From Glaciimonas sp. PAMC28666 (lineage in GTDB: Bacteria > Pseudomonadota > Gammaproteobacteria > Burkholderiales > Burkholderiaceae_D), in contig NZ_CP070304.1 of assembly GCF_016917355.1 (NCBI RefSeq), positions 992,001 to 1,056,000 of the forward strand: a DNA stretch of 64,000 bases, written 5' to 3'. The notes below the pieces were generated by a model that searched no databases, was not told the origin of the DNA, and worked only from the letters and a program-made list of their open reading frames with translations. Positions 57,206-64,000 of this stretch are shown piece by piece (positions within the stretch are counted from its first letter, which is position 1; each line of letters starts with the position of its first letter). The position numbers and the translations under genes are program-made.

Positions 57206-58384
57206 CTAAATAGCATTATTCGCATGCAGACTCGCAACGGCGGCTGCGTCATACCCAAGTTCTGCCAAAATCGCGTCGGTATGCTCCCCCAGCGCAGGCA
57301 CCGCATCCATACGTGGCACGTACGTATTCGGTACACCGGGCGGCAACAGAGCGGGAACTTTGCCTGCAGGCGTATCCACATCGACCCAGCGCCCACGCGC
57401 CTTGAGTTGCGGATGTCGCCACAAATCGTGCATATCATTCATGTGCGCGTTGGCGATGCTGGCAGCGTCAAGCCGAACAATCACCTGCTCCGCCGTCAGT
57501 GGTGCGAACACGTCCAGAATAATCGCGCGCAATTCCTGCCGTGCTGCGGTGCGCCGTGAATTGGACGAGAACCGGGGATCAGCGGTGAGATCAGGCTGAA
57601 GCAAGACTTTATCGCAAAACAGGCCCCACTCACGTTCATTTTGCAGACCCAGCATCACCGTTTTGCCATCACCGGTGGTGAACGGCCCATACGGATAGAT
57701 CGTCGCATGGGAGGCACCGGCACGTGGCGGCGGTTCCGCGCCGTCAAACGCGTAGTAAAGCGGATAGCTCATCCATTCGACCATGCTTTCCAGCATCGAT
57801 ACATCGATGCTGCATCCCAGACCGGTCTTGCCGCGCTGAATCAAGGCGGCAAGTATATTTGAGTAAGCATAAGAACCGGCTGCAATATCGGCAATGGAGC
57901 ACCCGGCCTTGGCTGGCTCATCGGGCGAGCCGGTAACAGAAAGAAAGCCTGATTCACTTTGAATTAACAGGTCGTAAGCCTTCTTGTCACGATAAGGCCC
58001 GTCCGCTCCATAGCCGGAAATATCGCACACGATCAAACGTGGAAATTTTTCACGCAACGCAGCATACGATAAACCGATGCGTGCCGCCGCACCCGGTGCC
58101 AGATTTTGTACCAGGACATCGGCGGTCTCCAGCAGTTTCATCAGGATATTGTCGGATTCGGCGTGCTTTACATCTAGCGTAAGACTTTCCTTGGAGCGAT
58201 TGGTCCAGACAAAATGGGACGCCAGACCATGCACGCGCTCATCATAAGCGCGGGCGAAATCGCCAACGCCGGGACGTTCAATTTTGATGACGCGGGCGCC
58301 AAGATCCGCGAGTTGTCGGGTGCAGAACGGCGCCGCGATGGCGTGTTCCAAGGTGATAACGGTAATACCATCAAGTGGACGCAT
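57206..58384 (-). CDS. ict: CaiB/BaiF family III CoA-transferase, probable itaconate CoA-transferase
   Basis: 392 residues. The family start MRPLDGITVITLEHAIAAPF, RVIKIERPGVGDFAR, NRSKESLTLDVKH, VCDISGYGADGPYRDKKAYD (the Asp is the covalent catalytic residue) and the C-terminal PGVPNTY segment are present. It would move CoA from succinyl-CoA to itaconate, forming itaconyl-CoA. Substrate assignment is by gene context; mesaconate or citramalate are alternatives. It lies 12 bases after the acyl-CoA dehydrogenase gene. Confidence 0.85.
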   Translation of the reverse strand: MRPLDGITVITLEHAIAAPFCTRQLADLGARVIKIERPGVGDFARAYDERVHGLASHFVWTNRSKESLTLDVKHAESDNILMKLLETADVLVQNLAPGAAARIGLSYAALREKFPRLIVCDISGYGADGPYRDKKAYDLLIQSESGFLSVTGSPDEPAKAGCSIADIAAGSYAYSNILAALIQRGKTGLGCSIDVSMLESMVEWMSYPLYYAFDGAEPPPRAGASHATIYPYGPFTTGDGKTVMLGLQNEREWGLFCDKVLLQPDLTADPRFSSNSRRTAARQELRAIILDVFAPLTAEQVIVRLDAASIANAHMNDMHDLWRHPQLKARGRWVDVDTPAGKVPALLPPGVPNTYVPRMDAVPALGEHTDAILAELGYDAAAVASLHANNAI

Positions 58385-58396
58385 GCCGTTCTACCC

Positions 58397-59557
58397 TTAA
58401 AATGAACGCGGCAAACCGAGCACATGCTCAGCTACGTACGAGAGGATCAGGTTGGTGGAAATCGGCGCAACCTGATACAAGCGGGTTTCACGGAACTTGC
58501 GTTCAACATCATATTCACAGGCGAAACCGAAGCCGCCGTGAAACTGCAGGCAAGCATTTGCGGCTTCCCACGAGGCGTCGGCAGCCAACATTTTTGCCAT
58601 ATTCGCTTCAGCGCCACATGGTTGATGCGCGTCGAATAACGCACAAGCTTTTAAGCGCATCAAATTAGCTGCTTCGAGGTTAATAAAGGCTTTCGCAATG
58701 GGGAATTGAACCCCCTGGTTTTGACCGATCGGGCGGCCGAACACCACACGCTCGTTAACATATTTAGTCACTTTGTCGATAAACCAGTAACCGTCGCCGA
58801 TGCACTCGGCGGCGATCAGCGCGCGCTCGGCATTCAGTCCATCAAGAATGTAACGGAAACCCTTTCCCTCTTCCCCGATCAAATTTTCCGCTGGAACTTC
58901 CAGGTTGTCGAAGAATAGCTCGTTGGTCTCGTGGTTCACCATATTTAGAATGGGCTGCACCGTGAGTCCGTTGCCGATAGCATCCCGCAAATCCACCAGA
59001 AAAATCGACATCCCTTCCGATTTTTTCTTCACGTCGGCTAATGGCGTTGTCCGCGCCAGCAAGATCATCAAGTCAGAATGTTGAACGCGGGAAATCCAGA
59101 CCTTTTGACCATTGATAATATACTTATCGCCCTGCTTTACCGCCGTGGTTTTAAGCTTGGTGGTATCGGTTCCTGTGGATGGTTCCGTCACTGCCATCGA
59201 CTGCAACCGCAATTCACCGCTGGCAATCTTCGGCAAGTAATAATCTTTTTGCTTCTGGGATCCATGTCGTAACAGCGTTCCCATGTTGTACATCTGGCCG
59301 TGACAAGCGCCAGAGTTACCACCGGATCGGTTGATCTCTTCCATGATGACCGAGGCTTCGGTCAAGCCTAATCCAGAGCCACCGTATTCTTCAGGAATCA
59401 GAGCAGCCAGCCAACCCGCTTTGGTCAAGGCGTTGACAAATGCCTCCGGATAACCGCGCTCTTCATCGACTTTACGAAAGTAATCAGCAGGAAACTCTGC
59501 GCATAGAGCGCGTACGGCATCACGTATTTCCTGGTATGCATCAAGCTTGGTAGACAT
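58397..59557 (-). CDS. Acyl-CoA dehydrogenase of the dicarboxylate cluster
   Basis: 386 residues. Segments LIPEEYGGSGLGLTEASVIM, SMAVTEPSTGTDTTKL, INGQKVWISRVQHSDL and CLQFHGGFGFACEYDVERKF define the family. The usual C-terminal IYEGT motif reads LYQVAPISTNL, so the standard catalytic Glu is absent there; a Glu in LNAERALIAAECIG, where isovaleryl-CoA dehydrogenase has its base, may replace it. It sits between the hydratase and CoA-transferase genes. Electrons would go to EtfAB. Confidence 0.88.
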   Translation of the reverse strand: MSTKLDAYQEIRDAVRALCAEFPADYFRKVDEERGYPEAFVNALTKAGWLAALIPEEYGGSGLGLTEASVIMEEINRSGGNSGACHGQMYNMGTLLRHGSQKQKDYYLPKIASGELRLQSMAVTEPSTGTDTTKLKTTAVKQGDKYIINGQKVWISRVQHSDLMILLARTTPLADVKKKSEGMSIFLVDLRDAIGNGLTVQPILNMVNHETNELFFDNLEVPAENLIGEEGKGFRYILDGLNAERALIAAECIGDGYWFIDKVTKYVNERVVFGRPIGQNQGVQFPIAKAFINLEAANLMRLKACALFDAHQPCGAEANMAKMLAADASWEAANACLQFHGGFGFACEYDVERKFRETRLYQVAPISTNLILSYVAEHVLGLPRSF

Positions 59558-59626
59558 CGATCAATTCCTAAAATGGTGTTGGTGTTGATATTCGTTGGAG
59601 TCGCCAGCGCGCACGCGCGGAAAGTT

Positions 59627-60511
59627 TCAAGGAACCAATAGCGTGGCTTCGGCCTGCATGGCAAGTTCGCCGCGAGCGTTCCTGGCCCATAAATGCACGG
59701 TGCGACCGTCCGCATCGGGCTGTCCACAAATGTCGAACGAGGCAATGTCGAACAAAGGACCGATGGCACGGAAGTTAAACGTTGCCAGTTGCGCCTCCGG
59801 CATATGTTCCAATAGCAAATCCACCAGCAAAGTGGCAATTAGCGGCCCATGCACAATCAGGCCGGGATAGCCTTCGACCTCTGTTACATAACTACGGTCG
59901 TAATGAATGCGGTGACCGTTAAAGGTCAACGCAGAATAGCGAAATAGAAGAACCGGATCAGGATGAACGGTGCGCGTCCAGAGCGCCTCTGACGGTGCCA
60001 GCTTTGGTGGCGGTGCAATCGCGCCGGGTTCGGCCAAAGCGCGATAAACAATGTCATGTTCTTCAGTAATGGCAACTATGCCATCGACGGCAATTTCATG
60101 CTTGACGGTAACGAACGCCAGACTACCGCTTTTGCCGCTTTTTTCGGTCACGCTCATTATCTGCGACGTCCGTGAGGCGGCAGCTCCGATTGGAAGCGGA
60201 CCAGAAAATGTGAGACGTCCGCCAGCCCACATGCGGCGCGGTAATGGGACCGGCGGTAAAAAGCCGCCGCGTTGCGGATGGCCATCGCTTCCAACGTCAG
60301 ATTGTCCGCACACCGCCCAAAAATAAATCCAATGCCAAAGCGGTCGTAAAGCTTTCGGCCCATTCGGTGCCGCCAACGTTGATTGCTGATGATCTAGCGT
60401 GGCAGCGAGCGCGGAAGCGGCGCTGGCATTGATGACATCATGATGAGTCTCTGTTTTGCCAACCCACTGTTGCAATAAAGTTATGTCCAGGGATTCCGGA
60501 ATGATCGTCAT
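59627..60511 (-). CDS. ich: HTD2/MaoC-type hydratase, probable itaconyl-CoA hydratase
   Basis: 294 residues with two hot-dog domains: an N-terminal FAS1-like part (PLWHWIYFWAVCGQSDVGSD, PLPRRMWAGGRLTF) and a MaoC-like C-terminal part with FRYSALTFNGHRIHYDRSYV (catalytic Asp/His region) and GYPGLIVHGPLIATLLVDLL. This architecture belongs to mesaconyl-C4-CoA/itaconyl-CoA hydratases. It would convert itaconyl-CoA to citramalyl-CoA for the lyase. It is the first gene of the eight-gene operon; the promoter must lie in 60512-60887. Confidence 0.83.
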   Translation of the reverse strand: MTIIPESLDITLLQQWVGKTETHHDVINASAASALAATLDHQQSTLAAPNGPKALRPLWHWIYFWAVCGQSDVGSDGHPQRGGFLPPVPLPRRMWAGGRLTFSGPLPIGAAASRTSQIMSVTEKSGKSGSLAFVTVKHEIAVDGIVAITEEHDIVYRALAEPGAIAPPPKLAPSEALWTRTVHPDPVLLFRYSALTFNGHRIHYDRSYVTEVEGYPGLIVHGPLIATLLVDLLLEHMPEAQLATFNFRAIGPLFDIASFDICGQPDADGRTVHLWARNARGELAMQAEATLLVP

Positions 60512-60887
60512 GGCGCGCCTCGTCTTATAATATTTTTCAACAGTGTGTCCCTAAGCTCGCTTGGAAACAATTCGCTTTTTTCGAAGGGGGGCTATGGTTT
60601 GGGTTAAGTATCGAAGACGGGATTTCAATCTACTGACAATTTATTTCCCAACGGAATAAGTAAAAAGCCTGAGAAACACCAAGGTTTGCGGCTAAATATT
60701 GAACGGGGACGGAGCCGGGATCGGATGGAACACCGCCTCGGAGAGATGAATGCTATAAAAATGCGCAGGGGAAAGCGCCAAAACCGTTCTGATCAAACTC
60801 CAGAGAAGATAAATGAAGTTTTTTTCATGCAATACCGCTGGTTATTGCGAGGAAGCGGTCACAGACCGCACCTAAAGGATTATCATC
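60512..60887. other. 376-base region upstream of the dicarboxylate operon
   Basis: Contains the presumed promoter of the ich-to-dctM operon and, on the plus strand, the ribosome site (AAAGGA at about 60874-60879) of the micro-operon. A 77-codon plus-strand frame (60686-60919) is open but has no convincing start. No LysR gene is adjacent here. Confidence 0.4.
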
Positions 60888-60962
60888 ATGCAACGATACC
60901 GAGTACTGCGATTATTTGATCAACGATGGTGTATCGATATTTACCGATGGAGTTCATCATGA
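60888..60962 (+). CDS. 24-codon leader-like small ORF
   Basis: Starts MQRYRVLRLFDQ and ends IYRWSSS, basic and aromatic. AAAGGA lies eight bases upstream of the ATG, and the TGA overlaps the ATG of the next small gene (ATGA), the classic sign of translational coupling. The peptide resembles nothing I know. It may be a leader peptide whose translation controls the Lys-rich gene, or a small protein itself. Confidence 0.4.
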   Translation: MQRYRVLRLFDQRWCIDIYRWSSS

Positions 60963-61069
60963 GTAAGAATCAAGATACAAAAAAAGCGGTAAAGAAAGAG
61001 CCAGCCAAGACGATGAAAGAAAAAAAGGCGGACAAAAAAGTCAAAAAAGAGGAAAAGAAGCGCCAATAA
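60959..61069 (+). CDS. 36-residue lysine-rich basic protein
   Basis: Starts MSKNQDTKKAVKKEPAK and ends KKEEKKRQ; 17 of 36 residues are Lys, with Glu/Asp between, so it should be a highly charged helix. GGAG lies six bases upstream of the ATG. Downstream is a strong terminator (61245-61276). Short Lys/Ala/Glu-rich proteins of this sort, possibly nucleic-acid-binding, occur in Burkholderiales without assigned function. Confidence 0.6.
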   Translation: MSKNQDTKKAVKKEPAKTMKEKKADKKVKKEEKKRQ

Positions 61070-61244
61070 ATCATTGATTTTGAATACTGCTGGGCCATGA
61101 CGTTGATGACCGTGAAATGGAAAAGGAAGCCTCTCAGACGGCGCCCGATCCAGATCACTCATGATGCCGGATGCTCAGTCTGTATGATTTTCCGATGATT
61201 TTTTCCGGGGACTTTTTCGGAGATTCTATATCCTGCGTATAGTC

Positions 61245-61276
61245 AAAAAAAAGCGACCACCCGGTCGCATTTTTTT
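61245..61276. terminator. Bidirectional terminator between the Lys-rich gene and betA
   Basis: Stem GCGACC/GGTCGC with an ACCC loop, eight A before it and seven T after it. It can end both the plus-strand micro-operon and the minus-strand betA transcript. Confidence 0.85.
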
Positions 61277-61295
61277 GCTCTGAAAATTAAGTCAT

Positions 61296-62972
61296 CTACC
61301 GCAAGTGCCTCACGGGCGCCGCGCCTGCCTTGTAATAAGGTACTTCAATCCGTGGTAAAGGCGAGCGCCCACGAATCAAATCTGCAATTTTTTCTGCGAT
61401 CATAATCGTTGGCGCATTGAGATTTCCGGTAGTGATGATCGGCATAATGGACGCATCGACCACGCGCAGTCCTTCGATCCCATGTACCCGCCCCTGCGCA
61501 TCAACCACGGCCATCTCATCGCTCCCCATTTTGTTTGAACACGACGGATGGAACGCTGTTTCTGCATGATCGCGGACGAACTGGTCCAGTTCGGCATCGC
61601 TCTGCAGATGCTTACCGGGGGAAATTTCTTTTCCGGCATACGCGGCCAACGCTGGTTGGCCGATGATCTCCCGCGTAATACGAATCCCGGCGCGGAATTC
61701 TTGCCAATCCTGCGCATCCGCCATGTAGTTAAAAAGGATGCTTGGATGCTCGCGCGGATCTTTGGATTTTAAGTGTACCCGGCCGCGACTTAACGAACGC
61801 ATCGAACCCATGTGCGCCTGAAAACTATGTACTTTAATCGGATTGCTGCCGTTGTAATTGATCGCTACCGGCAAGAAATGATACTGAATATTAGGCCACG
61901 TAAAACGCTCGTCCGAACGAATAAAACCACCGGCTTCAAATTGATTGCTGGCACCGGTGCCGGTTCCCATGAATAGCCACTCCGCCCCAATCGCTGGCTG
62001 ATTGTGTAATTTCAATGCCGGGGCGAGAGAGACCGGTTGCTGGCATTCATACTGCTGATAAACTTCCAGATGATCCTGCAGGTTTGCCCCCACGCCCGGC
62101 AAATCCAGCACTACCGGAATATTATGCTGACGTAATAACGGGGCCGGGCCCACTCCCGAACGTTGTAAAATTTGCGGGGATCCAATTGCGCCGGAGCACA
62201 GCAACACTTCTCGTCTGACACGTACCTCTACTGCATTGTCGCGCTGCAAATAGGCGACACCGACAGCCCGTTTTCCGGAGAATAAAATTTTATCCGTTAG
62301 TGCATGCGTAACGATGTCGAGATTAGGCCGACCACGGGCCAGATCAAGATAACCGCGCGCGGTGCTGGCACGCCGTCCATTGGGGGTAGTGGTCCGGTCC
62401 ATAGGGCCGAATCCTTCTTGCTGAAACCCATTAAGATCATCGGTCCTTGGATACCCCGCCTGCACCCCGGCCTCTACCATTGCGTGGAACAATACGTTGT
62501 TGCCTGCCTTTGGCGTGGTGACGCTAACCGGCCCGGTGCCGCCGTGATAGTCATTGCCACCGACGTCGCGGCTTTCGGCTTTTTTGAAGTATGGAAGGCA
62601 ATCGAGATAGGACCAATTTTCCAGGCCGTCAAGTTGCGCCCAGCCGTCATAGTCCATTGCGTTACCGCGGATGTAGCACATGCCGTTTATGAGCGACGAT
62701 CCGCCTAGCCCTTTGCCGCGTCCGCATTCCATACGGCGGTTATTCATAAATGGTTCGGGATCGGTTTCGTAGGCCCAGTTGTATCGGCGTCCTTGTAGTG
62801 GGAAGGCTAATGCGGCGGGCATTTGAGTTCGGAAATCGAGGCGGTAGTCTGGGCCGCCCGCTTCGAGCAGGAGGACTGTGATGTGGGTGTCTTCGGTTAG
62901 GCGAGCGGCCAGGACGTTGCCTGCGGAACCGGCTCCTATGATGATGTAGTCGTATTCTTTTGGTTGGTTCAT
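61296..62972 (-). CDS. betA: GMC oxidoreductase, choline dehydrogenase type
   Basis: 558 residues from ATG 62972, which has AAAGGA eight bases upstream. FAD motif [20 protein letters not shown] signatures [19 protein letters not shown] and [16 protein letters not shown], and the active-site HPSCSNKMG (the common form is HPSCSCKMG). BetA oxidises choline to betaine aldehyde; other alcohols are possible in this family. No betB, betI or choline transporter is adjacent. The frame stays open upstream through the 6-bp repeat to 63359, giving a false poly-Leu extension; the ribosome site and family length support 62972. Confidence 0.9.
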   Translation of the reverse strand: MNQPKEYDYIIIGAGSAGNVLAARLTEDTHITVLLLEAGGPDYRLDFRTQMPAALAFPLQGRRYNWAYETDPEPFMNNRRMECGRGKGLGGSSLINGMCYIRGNAMDYDGWAQLDGLENWSYLDCLPYFKKAESRDVGGNDYHGGTGPVSVTTPKAGNNVLFHAMVEAGVQAGYPRTDDLNGFQQEGFGPMDRTTTPNGRRASTARGYLDLARGRPNLDIVTHALTDKILFSGKRAVGVAYLQRDNAVEVRVRREVLLCSGAIGSPQILQRSGVGPAPLLRQHNIPVVLDLPGVGANLQDHLEVYQQYECQQPVSLAPALKLHNQPAIGAEWLFMGTGTGASNQFEAGGFIRSDERFTWPNIQYHFLPVAINYNGSNPIKVHSFQAHMGSMRSLSRGRVHLKSKDPREHPSILFNYMADAQDWQEFRAGIRITREIIGQPALAAYAGKEISPGKHLQSDAELDQFVRDHAETAFHPSCSNKMGSDEMAVVDAQGRVHGIEGLRVVDASIMPIITTGNLNAPTIMIAEKIADLIRGRSPLPRIEVPYYKAGAAPVRHLR

Positions 62973-63022
62973 GGGATGGTTCCTTTGGGAGTTTTTAGCT
63001 ATGAGTCGATATGCCGGAGCAA

Positions 63023-63129
63023 CTGTTTCAGCCGCCAGTCGTGTGGAAAAAACCAACTCGCTGCGCTCAAACATGTTTCCCACAATTCCCGACTGGCGAC
63101 TGAAACAGGCGGCAGCGTCAATGTCGGGG
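63023..63129. repeat. Left arm of a 107-bp inverted repeat
   Basis: The reverse complement of this arm matches 63478-63584 with two substitutions and two compensating 1-base indels. The arm is itself a hairpin: TTTCAGCCGCCAGTCG near its start pairs with CGACTGGCGACTGAAA further on (one mismatch), around a centre containing CCAACTCGCTGCGCTCAAAC. It begins 51 bases upstream of the betA start. Confidence 0.85.
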
Positions 63130-63178
63130 CAGGACAACGGCAACGGCAAGTTCAACGTCAACTTCACCAACAGACCCC

Positions 63179-63363
<185 letters not shown>

Positions 63364-63477
63364 CTCTATCATCGAACCATCAAAGTAAAAAAATTCCAGC
63401 GCCACGCAGATCAACTCGTTAAAACCAGCAAATTCACTGTTTCAAAGGCTGCGGCTTCTGCCGTTGCTTTTGACCTA

Positions 63478-63584
63478 CCCCGACATTGACGCTGCCGCCT
63501 GTTTCAGTCGCCAGCCGGGAATTGTGGGAAAACATGTTTGAGCGCAGCGAGTTGGTTTTTCCACCCGACTGGCGGCTGAAACAG
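63478..63584. repeat. Right arm of the 107-bp inverted repeat
   Basis: Inverted copy of 63023-63129, about 96 percent identical, with the same internal palindrome. The two arms are separated by 348 bases that include the hexanucleotide array. It looks like two copies of a REP/MITE-like palindromic element in opposite orientation. Confidence 0.85.
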
Positions 63585-63628
63585 GTGGGGACCCGAAGGG
63601 CAGCATCACTGCGGTCGCCTTTTCTTTG

Positions 63629-63663
63629 GTTACTGTTCTTTTGGCGAAGCAAAAGAAAGTAAC
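63629..63663. repeat. Hairpin element near the right repeat arm
   Basis: GTTACTGTTCTTTTG and CAAAAGAAAGTAAC form a near-perfect stem with a GCGAAG loop. Very similar TTTGGCGAAGCAAAAGAAAGT stretches recur between genes in many betaproteobacteria (from memory). A role in termination or as a repetitive extragenic element is possible. Confidence 0.6.
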
Positions 63664-63664
63664 T

Positions 63665-64000
63665 AGCTGTCGGGCTACCCCCGACCAGCATCCACGGAGC
63701 AATAACCGCCTTAGTTACGAACAGACCGTAATTGACTGAAATCGATACAACATAAACACGCGAAGCAAGAAAAAAACACTAGCTATCAGACTACCCCCGA
63801 CCAGCATCCACGAAGCAATAACCGCCTTAGTTACGAACAGACCGTAATTGACTGAAATCGATACAACATAAACACGCGAAGCAAGAAAAAGACACTAGCT
63901 ATCAGACTACCCCCGACCAGCATCCACGGAGCAATAACCGCCCTAATTACGAACAGACCGTAATTGACTGAAATCGATACAACATAAACACGCCAATCAA
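63665..64000. repeat. Tandem repeat of a 116-bp unit, at least 2.9 copies
   Basis: Units start at 63665, 63781 and 63897; the third is cut by the window end after 104 bases. Copies differ at only a few positions (for example CTGTCGGGC in the first against CTATCAGAC in the others). Each contains CTACCCCCGACCAGCATCCA, GTTACGAACAGACCGTAA and CGATACAACATAAACACG. No ORF runs through the array with a plausible start. It may continue outside the window. Confidence 0.95.

Noticed and set aside
63665-64000. CRISPR array
   Set aside because: Whole 116-base units are nearly identical; there are no short repeats alternating with unique spacers and no cas genes.

Overview
The window reads as a chromosomal segment of a betaproteobacterium, most likely Burkholderiales and probably Oxalobacteraceae (Collimonas/Glaciimonas/Herminiimonas type). 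This is inferred from the rpsP-rimM-trmD-rplS operon flanked by a CobD/CbiB-like gene and a CoA-pyrophosphatase gene, from the ACAD/EtfA/EtfB cluster next to TusA-like, Nudix and alaS genes, and from PHB genes plus many GGDEF/EAL proteins. No tRNA, rRNA, phage, IS transposase or CRISPR array was seen.

Layout. 1-5.8 kb: CobD/CbiB-like membrane protein, a possible 49-aa membrane ORF, Nudix CoA pyrophosphatase, the rplS/trmD/rimM/rpsP operon and a TM2-type membrane protein. 5.8-14.1 kb: acyl-CoA dehydrogenase, etfA, etfB, a TusA-like protein, a second Nudix protein and alaS. 14.2-20.1 kb: His-rich exported protein, glycerophosphodiesterase, an alpha/beta hydrolase interrupted by an in-frame stop, glnS, a Gly/His-repeat exported protein and a DUF1993 protein. 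20.6-32.1 kb: large PAS-GAF-GGDEF-EAL protein, haloacid dehalogenase, flavin reductase, GST, DUF1348, ahpC-ahpF, acuI and DUF2076. 32.2-38.4 kb: a coupled three-gene c-di-GMP operon (MHYT-PAS-GGDEF-EAL, PstS-like lipoprotein, HBM-HAMP-PAS-GGDEF) and a hemerythrin-like protein. 38.4-42.7 kb: acetoacetyl-CoA reductase, phasin and a CHASE histidine kinase/NarL-type regulator pair. 43.4-51.7 kb: acyl-CoA dehydrogenase + SDR + LivK-type binding protein, iron alcohol dehydrogenase, MFS transporter, LysR regulator and methyltransferase. 51.8-60.5 kb: an eight-gene minus-strand operon (hydratase, acyl-CoA dehydrogenase, CoA-transferase, PrpD, CitE-like lyase, TRAP P-Q-M). Its gene content and order resemble, from memory, the Pseudomonas aeruginosa itaconate-catabolism locus PA0878-PA0886. 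60.9-64 kb: a micro-operon of 24- and 36-codon ORFs, betA, and a repeat-rich end.

How the genes fit together. The acyl-CoA dehydrogenases can pass electrons to EtfAB. The TRAP operon would import a C5/C4 dicarboxylate, activate it as a CoA ester, hydrate it and cleave it to acetyl-CoA and pyruvate. The PHB genes can store acetyl-CoA. The three GGDEF proteins suggest dense c-di-GMP control, one branch possibly tied to a phosphate-like ligand.

The most unusual DNA is at the right edge. Thirty exact copies of a 6-bp unit lie inside a nearly perfect 107-bp inverted repeat whose arms are themselves palindromic. Three tandem copies of a 116-bp unit follow and run out of the window. No clearly new multi-gene system was proven; the best candidates are the coupled MHYT/PstS-like/HBM signalling operon and this repeat structure.
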